Below are positions 43,545 through 52,230 of a stretch of 64,000 nt of DNA, piece after piece. Both the position numbers and the translations under genes were made by a program. Source of the DNA: Brucella intermedia LMG 3301 (lineage in GTDB: Bacteria; Pseudomonadota; Alphaproteobacteria; Rhizobiales; Rhizobiaceae); contig NZ_ACQA01000002.1 of NCBI RefSeq assembly GCF_000182645.1, positions 930,001-994,000 of the forward strand. Direction: 5' to 3'. Under the pieces are notes generated by a model, which was given only the letters and a program-made list of their open reading frames with translations, had not been told where the DNA came from and did not search any database. The stretch's first letter is position 1; each line of letters opens with the position of its first letter.

Positions 43545-44555
43545 TCAATCGGGTACGAACTGGACTTTCATCGTGGCTGGATCACCGCCATGTTTGGTGA
43601 AGTGAGGCAGCATCTCCCTAAGGGGCAGCTGGTGCGATACAAGGCGTGCCATTTCGCCTTGGTCCTGCTTCAGGATTTCCAGGGCCTGCGGAATGTTGCG
43701 ATTGAGCGAATGTGACCCTGCAATTCGAATCTGACGGCGGAAGATTTCAAAAGGCGCGACCGAAATCCGGGCCTCCGGTGCACAAACGCCAAACATCAGA
43801 ACCGTCCCGCCATCAGCCGCGTAGCTCACCATGCTTTCAACGACCTGGGTAATACCGGTGGCATCCGCGACAAAATCAAAGCTGCGTTTAGGCTTATCCA
43901 GCATTTCCGAGCCCGAAACGACTGGCTCAAGCCCCAGGCCCTCCGCAAATGCCAGCCGGTGTTCGTTGATATCGGCTACAGCAACGTGCTTTACACCTCG
44001 TGCCTTCAGCGACAACGCAAGCAACAATCCTATAGGCCCGGCACCGAAGACGAGCGCGGTTTCGGTTCCGTATGGACCAGTCTTGAGATCTGCTGCGCCA
44101 AGTCCGTTGAGGACACAGGCAAGCGGTTCCGCGAGGGCCGCTACATTGAAAGGCAGATCCCCGATGGAATGGAGATGGCTTGCCTCGACAAGACTCATAC
44201 TCGCAAAGCCACCATTGTGCGTTACGCCATAAGCTTTCAAATCCGAACAGAGATTGGTCAGCCCCTTGAGGCAGGCACGGCAATAACCGCATGGAATATT
44301 CGGATCGACCGCAACGCGGTCGCCCACCTTCACATTGGTTACGTCTTCTGCCACGGCGACCACAATGCCCGCATATTCGTGACCCGGCACCAACGGAAAT
44401 GCGCTGGAACCGTAGCGGCCATGCAGGACATCAATGTCGGTATGACAGAGACCTGACGCCTTGACGTCGATCAAGGCGTGCCCAGGCTGCAATGCCGGTT
44501 CCGGTAAGTCGGTCAGGCCTGCTTCGCCGTGGCCGGTAAAATAGATCGCTTTCAT
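43545..44555 (-). CDS. Zinc-dependent polyol/alcohol dehydrogenase
   Basis: A 336-residue medium-chain dehydrogenase. Catalytic zinc ligands appear in SGLCHTDIDVLHG and PGHEYAG, structural zinc cysteines in CGYCRACLKGLTNLC, and the NAD-binding motif in VFGAGPIGLLLAL. It probably oxidises a sugar alcohol such as sorbitol, arabinitol or xylitol. It is inserted between smoS and mtlK, 22 bases after smoS, so it is co-expressed with the polyol transporter. The classical Rhodobacter smo operon lacks this gene as far as I recall. Confidence 0.88.
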   Translation of the reverse strand: MKAIYFTGHGEAGLTDLPEPALQPGHALIDVKASGLCHTDIDVLHGRYGSSAFPLVPGHEYAGIVVAVAEDVTNVKVGDRVAVDPNIPCGYCRACLKGLTNLCSDLKAYGVTHNGGFASMSLVEASHLHSIGDLPFNVAALAEPLACVLNGLGAADLKTGPYGTETALVFGAGPIGLLLALSLKARGVKHVAVADINEHRLAFAEGLGLEPVVSGSEMLDKPKRSFDFVADATGITQVVESMVSYAADGGTVLMFGVCAPEARISVAPFEIFRRQIRIAGSHSLNRNIPQALEILKQDQGEMARLVSHQLPLREMLPHFTKHGGDPATMKVQFVPD

Positions 44556-44577
44556 TTTATGTCTCGGCCCCACCGCC

Positions 44578-45348
44578 TCATGCCATCCAGTTGCCGCCAT
44601 CAACACCGAAAGTCTGGGCTAAGATATAGTCGCTGTCAGATGACGCGAGGAACACCGCCATGCCAGTAATATCTTCAGGCGTCGCAAACCGACCGATCGG
44701 CACAGATTTTGCCACCGCAGCCTTTTTCTCACCCGGTTTCAAACCTTCCCATTTCGCAAAGTTCGCATCCACCACATCCCAGTGCTCGCCATCGACCACG
44801 CCGGGGGCAATCGCATTCACGTTGATACCGTATTTGACCAGAGCAAGAGCGGCCGACTGCGTAGCGGAAATGATGGCCGCCTTCGATGCGCAATAGAGCG
44901 TCACGAGCGCCTCGCCGCGACGCCCTGCCTGGCTGGCCATATTGATGATCTTGCCGCCGCGTCCGCGCTTGATCATCACATTTGAAACCGCTTTCATCAT
45001 GAAAAGCGGTCCCTTGAGGTTGATACCCAACACACGCTCGTAGCTGTCTTCGGTCAATTCGTTGACGGGAGCCATGTCGAAGATCGCGGCATTGTTGACC
45101 AGAATATCGATACCGCCATAATCCGCGTCGATTTTCGCGACCACATCGTCGATCTGGCGAAGGTCAGTCACATCAAGCTTTACCGCCTTGACCGATGTAC
45201 CGATACTGCGCGCGGCTTCTTCCGCCCGGTCAATGTTGATGTCGGCGATGACGACCTTCGCGCCCTCGCGCGCGTAGGCTTCGGCAAATCCAAGCCCAAT
45301 ACCGCGCGCCGCACCAGTGATGAGGGCCACCTTGTCTTTCAGTCTCAT
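44578..45348 (-). CDS. smoS: Sorbitol dehydrogenase SmoS (SDR family)
   Basis: Oxidises sorbitol to fructose (and galactitol to tagatose) with NAD+. The 256 residues match the Rhodobacter enzyme in length. SDR motifs: TGAARGIG near residue 12, NNAAIFD, catalytic serine in INMASQAGRRG and YCASK with catalytic Tyr/Lys. It follows smoK by 30 bases within the operon. Confidence 0.94.
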   Translation of the reverse strand: MRLKDKVALITGAARGIGLGFAEAYAREGAKVVIADINIDRAEEAARSIGTSVKAVKLDVTDLRQIDDVVAKIDADYGGIDILVNNAAIFDMAPVNELTEDSYERVLGINLKGPLFMMKAVSNVMIKRGRGGKIINMASQAGRRGEALVTLYCASKAAIISATQSAALALVKYGINVNAIAPGVVDGEHWDVVDANFAKWEGLKPGEKKAAVAKSVPIGRFATPEDITGMAVFLASSDSDYILAQTFGVDGGNWMA

Positions 45349-45378
45349 GGGGATACTCCGGGATATTGCAGCCTGCTC

Positions 45379-46506
45379 CTACAGGTGCGTTTTCTTTTCC
45401 GTCAGCAATAATGGATGCCGTTCAAAGCGCTCCAGAGCCTTGCCGTCAGGTGTAAACAAATGCGCATCGGTCGGGTCAAAACCCAGCTTGGCCGTTTCGT
45501 GTGCACGTGCCTCGCTGCCCCCGCCTGCCTCCGCAACAACCAGTCCGGTTGCGCTTTCATTTTGTACATAGAGATAAGTCTCACCGCCAAGGCGTTCTAC
45601 AACCATGATCTCTCCCTCGAGAATACCATCAGAGGTCGGGTGAAGATGTTCCGGACGAATGCCGAGAACCAAGGGCGCACCCGCGTTTACTCCTACGCCT
45701 TTGACGGGCGCTTTGACCGAACGGCCATTGGCGAGTTGGACTGTGACCCCATCGGCATCGACTATGCTGGCGTTGACTTCGATGAAGTTCATGGTCGGTG
45801 AACCGATAAAGCCGGCCACAAACCGATTGACCGGATGGTGGTAAAGCTCCAGCGGCGATCCCACCTGCTCCACCTTGCCATCACGGAGAACCACGATCTT
45901 GTGCGCAAGCGTCATGGCTTCCACCTGATCGTGCGTGACATAGATCATTGTTGCATTGAGGCGGTCGTGCAGACGCGCCAACTCGATACGCATCTGCACG
46001 CGCAGCGCTGCATCGAGATTGGACAGCGGCTCGTCGAACAGGAATATCTTCGGTTCGCGCACCATCGCGCGTCCGATGGCAACGCGCTGGCGCTGCCCCC
46101 CCGAAAGCTGTTTCGGCTTGCGGTCGAGCAACTGATCGAGTTGCAGCGTTTTTGCAACTTCTTCAACCTTGCTCTCACGTTCAGCCTTGGCGACACCGGC
46201 GAGTTTCAGCGCAAAACCCATATTGTCGCGAACGTTCATATGCGGGTAGAGCGCATAGGTCTGGAAAACCATGGCAAGACCGCGCTCGTCCGGCGGCGTA
46301 TCGTTGATACGCTGCCCGTCAATGGTGAGATCACCTCCAGTAATTTCCTCGAGCCCGGCGATCATGCGCAGAAGCGTTGACTTGCCCGAACCGGACGGCC
46401 CAACGAAAACCACAAATTCACGGTCGGCAATATCCAGATCGACCCCTTTGATAACATCAATATTGCCGAAGGACTTGGTGGCGTTTTTAAATGAAAGTGT
46501 AGCCAT
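45379..46506 (-). CDS. smoK: Polyol ABC transporter ATP-binding protein SmoK
   Basis: A 375-residue MalK-type ATPase with Walker A GPSGSGKST, signature QLSGGQRQRVAIGRAM, Walker B IFLFDEPLSNLDA and switch YVTHDQVEAMT, plus the regulatory TOBE domain. It powers the SmoFG channel. Located 10 bases after smoG and 30 before smoS. Confidence 0.94.
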   Translation of the reverse strand: MATLSFKNATKSFGNIDVIKGVDLDIADREFVVFVGPSGSGKSTLLRMIAGLEEITGGDLTIDGQRINDTPPDERGLAMVFQTYALYPHMNVRDNMGFALKLAGVAKAERESKVEEVAKTLQLDQLLDRKPKQLSGGQRQRVAIGRAMVREPKIFLFDEPLSNLDAALRVQMRIELARLHDRLNATMIYVTHDQVEAMTLAHKIVVLRDGKVEQVGSPLELYHHPVNRFVAGFIGSPTMNFIEVNASIVDADGVTVQLANGRSVKAPVKGVGVNAGAPLVLGIRPEHLHPTSDGILEGEIMVVERLGGETYLYVQNESATGLVVAEAGGGSEARAHETAKLGFDPTDAHLFTPDGKALERFERHPLLLTEKKTHL

Positions 46507-46516
46507 TTCATTTCCT

Positions 46517-47344
46517 CTATTTCACGGCGCCGAAGGTGAGGCCGCGCACCAACTGGCGCTGCGTGATCCACCCGAAGACAAGTATCGGCGCGATGGCGAG
46601 CGTGGACGCTGCCGAGAGTTTTGCCCAGAACAATCCTTCCGGGGATGAGAAGGAGGCGATGAAGGCGGTGAGCGGGCCCGCTTGCGAAGCCGTAAGGTTG
46701 AGGCTCCAGAACGCTTCGTTCCAGCATAGAATGATGGAAAGAAGCGCGGTCGACGCTATACCCGGAAGGCTTAGTGGTAAAAGCAGATAGCGTATCTGCT
46801 GGCCGACTTTCGCCCCGTCCATGCGGCTTGCTTCCAGGATTTCTCCCGGCACTTCCTTGAAAAAGGAATAGAGCATCCAGACGACAATCGGCAGATTGGA
46901 CAGGGTGAAGATGATGATAAGGCCCGTGCGCGTATCGAGAAGTCCGCTATCACGCGCGAGAAGATAGATTGGCACCAATACGCCGACGGCGGGCAGCATC
47001 TTGGTGGAAAGCATCCACAAGAGAAGGTCTTTAGTGCGCTTGCCGGGGAAGAATGCCGCGGCATAAGCGGCTGGCACCGCGATAATAAGCGAGAGAATGG
47101 TCGCACCAAGACTTTCAACGATGCTGTTCATGGCATAGCGGAAATAATCGGCTCGCTGATTGACCGCTACGAAATTCTCCAGTGTCGGCTCAAAGAATAG
47201 TCTTGGGGGCGCCACCGCGTCGATTTCCGTCTTGAATGCAGCGAGCAGCATCCAGAGAATCGGGAAGAACATCAGTAGCGCCACAATCCAGCCGATAACC
47301 CCAGCCGAGACCGCGGCCTTGTTGATCCTGCGTTTTGCAGCCAT
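46517..47344 (-). CDS. smoG: Polyol ABC transporter permease SmoG
   Basis: A 275-residue MalG-type permease with six membrane helices and the EAA loop EVPGEILEASRMDGAKVGQQIR followed by LLLPLSLPGIAST. It pairs with SmoF in the inner membrane to import sorbitol, mannitol and related polyols. Lies 11 bases after smoF. Confidence 0.94.
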   Translation of the reverse strand: MAAKRRINKAAVSAGVIGWIVALLMFFPILWMLLAAFKTEIDAVAPPRLFFEPTLENFVAVNQRADYFRYAMNSIVESLGATILSLIIAVPAAYAAAFFPGKRTKDLLLWMLSTKMLPAVGVLVPIYLLARDSGLLDTRTGLIIIFTLSNLPIVVWMLYSFFKEVPGEILEASRMDGAKVGQQIRYLLLPLSLPGIASTALLSIILCWNEAFWSLNLTASQAGPLTAFIASFSSPEGLFWAKLSAASTLAIAPILVFGWITQRQLVRGLTFGAVK

Positions 47345-47355
47345 CGGTCAGCCCC

Positions 47356-48273
47356 CTAACTATCCAGATTTCGTGCAACGGTCCGGATCAGGAACGCTGC
47401 AACGATGTTGGCCAGGATGATTGCGATAACGCCAGCTGCGGAAGCGCCGCCGATATCCCACTGAAGAAGTGCTTTAAGATAGATGAAATAGGTAAGCGTC
47501 GTTGTGGCGATACCCGGCCCCCCTGAAGTGGTGACGAGAATTTCCGCGAAGACTGAAAGAAGGAAAATCGTCTGGATCATTATGACGACCGAAATCGGGC
47601 GCAGCAGGTGCGGCAACACGATGTAAAAAAACATGACCGGCCCCTTGGCACCGTCAAGTCGCGCGGCCTCCATCTGTTCCCGATCAAGGGACTGCATTGC
47701 CGTCATCAGGATCAGCGTCGCAAACGGCACCCATTGCCAGGACACGATCAAGACGATGGATGCCATTGGAAACTGTGAAAACCAGTCGATGACCGGCAAT
47801 CCGAAACTGCGCGAGATGAAGGCGAACAGCCCATTCACCGGATGCATCAACAGGTTTTTCCAGATGAGCGCCGACACGGTCGGCATAACGAAGAACGGTG
47901 CGATGACCAGAAGCCTCGCTATGTTTTTTCCCCAGAATTCCTGATCGAAGATGACGGCGAAGAGTACGCCGCAAACGACAGATATCACCAGAACAGAAAC
48001 AACGAGAATAAGCGTCTTGGCGATCGCCGACCAAAGCGTGGGATCGGACAGCAGGAAGGAATAGTTCGAGAAACCGGCAAAGCCGGTAATGAACGGGTTG
48101 ATAAGATTGTAGTACTGGAACGAGAACCACAGTGTCATCGACAGCGGGACGATCATCCAGAGCAGAAGCAGTATGACTGCCGGAGCGAGCAGTGGTCCCG
48201 TGCGGACACTGCGACGCGACTTGACGGCAAAGCGTGACTTTGTGCCTGCGGCCAACGTTTGGTTTGCTGGCAT
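47356..48273 (-). CDS. smoF: Polyol ABC transporter permease SmoF
   Basis: A 305-residue MalF-type permease with six helices; EAA loop DREQMEAARLDGAKGPVMFF then IVLPHLLRP. GGGAGGATTGG before ATG 48273 fixes the start; the longer frame to 48423 is not needed. The gap to smoE upstream contains a dispersed repeat whose terminal hairpin probably reduces permease expression relative to binding protein. Confidence 0.94.
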   Translation of the reverse strand: MPANQTLAAGTKSRFAVKSRRSVRTGPLLAPAVILLLLWMIVPLSMTLWFSFQYYNLINPFITGFAGFSNYSFLLSDPTLWSAIAKTLILVVSVLVISVVCGVLFAVIFDQEFWGKNIARLLVIAPFFVMPTVSALIWKNLLMHPVNGLFAFISRSFGLPVIDWFSQFPMASIVLIVSWQWVPFATLILMTAMQSLDREQMEAARLDGAKGPVMFFYIVLPHLLRPISVVIMIQTIFLLSVFAEILVTTSGGPGIATTTLTYFIYLKALLQWDIGGASAAGVIAIILANIVAAFLIRTVARNLDS

Positions 48274-48372
48274 TCGAACCAATCCTCCCCTTCCCGTTTC
48301 GGATTCGCCACGGCGAACGTCTACGAAAATCAGACCAGTCGTTTCTCCTCCTACCGAAGACGACAGGCCGCT

Positions 48373-48469
48373 AGAGCATCTCCAGCAAAAGCATGAACGA
48401 TTTTGCGTACGGGAAATGCGCAAAGCAAACAGTCAGAGCGGTTCCAACGGATAACGTCAGAACCGCTCT
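48373..48469 (+). repeat. Dispersed repeat, about 97 bp, between smoE and smoF
   Basis: Starts AGAGCATCTCCAGCAAAAGC and ends with a perfect 10-bp inverted repeat AGAGCGGTTC (48435) / GAACCGCTCT (48460). It lies 8 bases beyond the smoE stop codon, inside the operon, and can fold as a hairpin in the mRNA. Confidence 0.8.
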
Positions 48470-48477
48470 TTTGGCCG

Positions 48478-49797
48478 TTACTTGATGTAACCCGCTTGCG
48501 TCATGATCTGTTCGACCTGACGCTGCGCGCCATCGAGCGCTGCATCCACGCTCTGCTGACCGGCGACAGCCGACGAAATCGCCTGACCAACCAATGTCCC
48601 GATTGCCTGAAATTCAGGAATGGCTACGAACTGGATGCCGGTATAGGGAACCGGGTCCTTGGTCGGCTTGGTCGGATCGGCAGATTCGATAGCTTTCAGT
48701 ACTGTGTCCGCAAACGGAGCTGCCTTCTTGTATTCCTCATTGGCATAGGTGGACTGGCGCGTGCCCGGAGGAACGGCAACCCAACCTTCGGACTTGCCTA
48801 CGAGCTCAACGTACTCTTTCGACGTCGCCCATTTCAGGAACGATTTTGCAGCATCGACCTTCTTGCTCGATGCCGGAATTGCAAGGTTCCAGGACCAAGC
48901 CCAGGACGAACCATTCGGCGTTGCCTCTACCGGTGCCTTGGTGAAGGCAACCTTGTCCGCAACCTGGCTCTGCTTAGGATCATAAATCCGGCCTGCCGCC
49001 GAAGTGGCGTCAATCCACATGGCGCAATGGCCAGTCGAGAAAAGCGCCTGATTTTCATTGAAACCGTTCGAGGTAATTCCGGGAGGTCCAGCTTCCTTCA
49101 TCAGGTCGACATAGAAGTTGATTGCCTTCTTCCATTCGTCTGAATTGATCTGTGGCTTCCAGTTTTCATCGAACCATCGGCCTCCGAAAGTGTTGATCAG
49201 CGTACCGAGATAGGCCATGTTTTCGCCCCAGCCCGGCTTTCCGCGCAGGCAGAGACCATATTGTTCTTTCGACTTGTCAGTAAGCTTGGTCGCGAAGTCT
49301 TTTATTTCCGCATAGGTTGGCGCATCGGGCATCTTGAGCCCAGCCGCATCGAACAGGTCCTTGCGGTATAGCGTAAACGAACTTTCGGCGTAGAACGGAA
49401 CCGCGTAGAGCTTGCCATCAACCGTCAGACCGGCGCGAACCGGCTTGATGAGATCGTCATAACCGTAATCCTCGCCAAGATCGTCGACCGATAGGAGCCA
49501 TCCCGCCTTGCCCCAGATCGGGGTTTCGTAGCCGCCAATGGTCAGGATATCGAACTGGCCGCTCTTGGTAGCAATATCGGTCGTCACGCGCTGACGCAGC
49601 ACGTTTTCCTCAAGAACAACCCAGTTGATTTTATTGCCGGTCGCTTTCTCCCACTCCGGCGACAGTTTCTGCATGATGATCATATCACCATTATTGACTG
49701 TGGCCACGGTGAGCTCTTCCGCCCACGCAGTTCCAGCCATAAGTGCGACCCCTGCAGCAGACGCGAGAAGCCCTGCAACATAAGATTTGGTCCGCAT
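48478..49797 (-). CDS. smoE: Polyol-binding periplasmic protein SmoE
   Basis: A 439-residue binding protein with signal peptide SYVAGLLASAAGVALMAGTAWA. The mature region LTVATVNNGDMIIMQKLSPEWEKATG, then VRAGLTVDGKLYAVPFYAESSFTLYR, is characteristic of the sorbitol/mannitol-binding SmoE group of CUT1. AAAGGAGGAGACGAA precedes ATG 49797. First gene of the operon smoE-F-G-K-S-adh-mtlK, with a 12-bp palindrome 36 bases upstream as a probable operator. Confidence 0.94.
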   Translation of the reverse strand: MRTKSYVAGLLASAAGVALMAGTAWAEELTVATVNNGDMIIMQKLSPEWEKATGNKINWVVLEENVLRQRVTTDIATKSGQFDILTIGGYETPIWGKAGWLLSVDDLGEDYGYDDLIKPVRAGLTVDGKLYAVPFYAESSFTLYRKDLFDAAGLKMPDAPTYAEIKDFATKLTDKSKEQYGLCLRGKPGWGENMAYLGTLINTFGGRWFDENWKPQINSDEWKKAINFYVDLMKEAGPPGITSNGFNENQALFSTGHCAMWIDATSAAGRIYDPKQSQVADKVAFTKAPVEATPNGSSWAWSWNLAIPASSKKVDAAKSFLKWATSKEYVELVGKSEGWVAVPPGTRQSTYANEEYKKAAPFADTVLKAIESADPTKPTKDPVPYTGIQFVAIPEFQAIGTLVGQAISSAVAGQQSVDAALDGAQRQVEQIMTQAGYIK

Positions 49798-50257
49798 TTC
49801 GTCTCCTCCTTTACGAATGCATAGCAAAATTCTTACATATGTAAAATTTATGGCGCGAGCTTTCACGCCTTGTCAAGCACGGTTTTCAATTTTGCGTTGT
49901 GAGGAGAAACGACCGCGGTGTGAAGAGGGGGCTAAGGCTGAAAAAGCGGACATTTCACCTACCAAATTCACGAGTTACTGTTTTAGCATACTGGAATAGC
50001 CATGGCATCATTCTCGGCAAAGACATTTGTCGGCTTGACGTTTTGCCCTGCCTTTGACAGTTTGACCGGATATCGCCTGAGCGAGAATGAAGGCGAACAG
50101 AGCTGGAGGAACATCCTGAAATCGTTGATGAAGCAGCAATCAGGATCAGATTCTGTCCTGAGAAATCAGCGCGTTCCATTTGCATTGCCGCTTCGCCAAA
50201 AGCAGCCTTGCCGCATGCAGCCAAACCTACGACGATTGACGAACAGGACATAGAGAC
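49798..50257. other. Intergenic region between smoE and the LacI regulator
   Basis: About 460 bases holding the divergent promoters. Apart from the palindrome at 49833-49844 I see no gene or RNA; the open frames crossing it lack ribosome binding sites. Confidence 0.5.
49833..49844. promoter_or_regulatory. Candidate operator of the smo operon
   Basis: TTACATATGTAA is a perfect 12-bp palindrome 36 bases before the smoE start, where it would overlap the transcription start or core promoter. The divergent LacI-family gene at 50258 is the obvious candidate binder, although its centre is TA rather than the usual CG. Confidence 0.5.
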
Positions 50258-51298
50258 GTGCGCAAGACGATACGCACCATGGAAGATTTTTCGGAATTCG
50301 TAGGGCTTTCGCGTCCGACGGTGTCGAAATACTTCAGCGATCCATCGTCCGTTCGACCCAAGACCCGGGAGCTGATAGAAGCGGCAATCAAACAATCGGG
50401 TTTTCGTCCCAATCTTTTCGCAGTGAACCTCAATCGGCGTCGCACGACAATTCTGGGTATAATCATCCCCAACCAGCTCGACCATTTCTACATGGCGATG
50501 ACAAAACGGTTGCAATCCCTCGCGGAACAACGCGGCTATCTGGCAATTGTTCTCTCTTCCGATGGCAAGCCCGAACTTGAGAAGCAGGCGATCGAAACCT
50601 TGCGATCTCTGAATGTCGCCGGCGCCATTATTGCGCCGCTCGGTGAAGCATCGCAGCATTCAACGTTGGCGCGCCTCGCCGAAGATGTTCCGATTGTATA
50701 TGTCGACTCTCCGCTCGACAGCACCTCACCCTTTGTTGGGACCGATAATCTCAAATCCTTCCACCTAATTGTCGATTACCTTTGCCGCTCGGGCAGCGAG
50801 CCGTGTTATTTTTCCATGCCCATGGTCAATAATAATGCTGTCAAGCGGCAGGAAGCCTATCGTCTGGCAATGGAAAAGCTCGGTTATGAGCCGCGCATCA
50901 TCGATCTGGAGGAAAGCCGCAGCTGGGATTTCGAACGTTATGCATTCGAGCAGACCGCAAGAATTCTGCGCGAAAAGGGCAGACTTCCGACCAGCACCGT
51001 TCTGTGCTCAAACGACCGCATCGCCTTCGGCGTAACTAGCGGCCTCTGGCAGGCCGGCCTTAAAATCGGCAGGCTCAAGGATTGTGACGTTCGCGTCGCG
51101 GGTCACGATAACAATCCGCTGTCGGAATATACCTGCCCTCCACTCACAACGGTGGCTCAGGACTATAACGAGATCGGACGTCTGGCGATTGAACTCTTGT
51201 TTCGGACGCTGGGCGAAACAACAGATGACCGGCTGGAACTGCCGGAAACCCAGCGCGTCCTGCTGAATGCAGAAATCAAGCTGCGCATGAGCGCATGA
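50258..51298 (+). CDS. LacI-family transcriptional regulator
   Basis: A 346-residue LacI-type regulator. The N-terminal helix-turn-helix is EDFSEFVGLSRPTVSKYFSD with the hinge FRPNLFAVNLNRRRT; the effector domain is periplasmic-binding-protein-like (ILGIIIPNQLDHFYMAM, VDSPLDSTSPFVGTDNL, STVLCSNDRIAFGV). The start is GTG 50258; ATG 50279 is an alternative that would trim the first residues before the helix-turn-helix. Divergent from smoE, so it probably controls polyol uptake. Ends at a bidirectional terminator. Confidence 0.9.
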   Translation: MRKTIRTMEDFSEFVGLSRPTVSKYFSDPSSVRPKTRELIEAAIKQSGFRPNLFAVNLNRRRTTILGIIIPNQLDHFYMAMTKRLQSLAEQRGYLAIVLSSDGKPELEKQAIETLRSLNVAGAIIAPLGEASQHSTLARLAEDVPIVYVDSPLDSTSPFVGTDNLKSFHLIVDYLCRSGSEPCYFSMPMVNNNAVKRQEAYRLAMEKLGYEPRIIDLEESRSWDFERYAFEQTARILREKGRLPTSTVLCSNDRIAFGVTSGLWQAGLKIGRLKDCDVRVAGHDNNPLSEYTCPPLTTVAQDYNEIGRLAIELLFRTLGETTDDRLELPETQRVLLNAEIKLRMSA

Positions 51299-51321
51299 AA
51301 TGGCGGGTTACCCCGCCATTT
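51298..51321. terminator. Bidirectional terminator between the LacI gene and efeM
   Basis: AAATGGCGGG and CCCGCCATTT form a perfect 10-bp stem with a 4-base loop between convergent genes; the plus strand continues TCAATTCTC. Confidence 0.8.
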
Positions 51322-51334
51322 CAATTCTCTATTC

Positions 51335-52162
51335 TCAATTCAGGCCGAGCGTGCCGCGCAGGGTGGAGAGATCTTCGGCAAGCGTTGTTACCGGACCAGC
51401 CAACGCCTTCCGATCATCTTCCGACAGCTTGTCGTAGGACTCGTAGCCGTCGCCCTTCTTGTACTTGGCGAGAATGTCATCGACCGTCTTGAAGTTGATT
51501 TCCACCTTCTTCACGAGGTCCGGATTTTCCTTTTCCAGCAATGGCTTGAAAAGCTCGACAATCTTTTGGGCACCGTCGACATTGGCCTTGAAATCCCAGA
51601 GGTCGGTGTGACTGTAACGATCCTCCTCACCGGAGATCTTGGTTGCCGCCACTTCTTCGAGCAAGGCAGCAGCACCGCCAACCACCTTCTCTGGCGGCAC
51701 GGTGAGGTCTTTCACCCGCTTCTGAAGTTCCAGCACATCAGCATAGAGCTTGTCTGCAATGGGCGCGAGATCTTCGGTCGAATTCTGCGCGAACAGGCCG
51801 TATTCGATACGGTGGAATCCGGTGAAGTCTTCCGACTTCTCACCATTTTCATGGTCATCCGCACGACTGTCGATCGAAGCGTCGAGATCAGCGAAGAGTT
51901 CGGCAATCGGTTCGATCTTTTCGTAGGAGACACGGGTGGAGGGATAAAGCGCCTTAGCCTTTTCCAGATCGCCTGCCTTGACCGCATCGGTAAACGCCTT
52001 GGTGTCCTTGACCAGAACGTCGAGGTTTTCCTGCACATAGACCTTGTAATCAGCGATCGGCTGAACGAGGTCCAGCGGTGAAACTTCGGCCTTCGCAGCG
52101 CCGAAGCTGAGCGTAAGGGCAACGGCACATGCCGATGCAAGCAATGGCAGACGATACTTCAT
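51335..52162 (-). CDS. efeM: EfeM-type periplasmic imelysin-domain protein
   Basis: A 275-residue exported protein (signal [24 protein letters not shown]) with only the M75/imelysin domain of EfeO. It keeps the HxxE metal motif in [12 protein letters not shown] and an acidic [23 protein letters not shown] helix, and lacks the cupredoxin domain present in EfeO at 53565. It is 68 bases after efeB, ending the efeU-efeO-efeB-efeM operon. It probably binds iron in the periplasm and works beside EfeO, or with a different iron form. Confidence 0.9.
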   Translation of the reverse strand: MKYRLPLLASACAVALTLSFGAAKAEVSPLDLVQPIADYKVYVQENLDVLVKDTKAFTDAVKAGDLEKAKALYPSTRVSYEKIEPIAELFADLDASIDSRADDHENGEKSEDFTGFHRIEYGLFAQNSTEDLAPIADKLYADVLELQKRVKDLTVPPEKVVGGAAALLEEVAATKISGEEDRYSHTDLWDFKANVDGAQKIVELFKPLLEKENPDLVKKVEINFKTVDDILAKYKKGDGYESYDKLSEDDRKALAGPVTTLAEDLSTLRGTLGLN

Positions 52163-52230
52163 ATTTTGCCTCTCCACGTGGGACGCATTTCAAAAAATGC
52201 GCGTAAAATCAAAATGTTCTGGTAGTTTCC

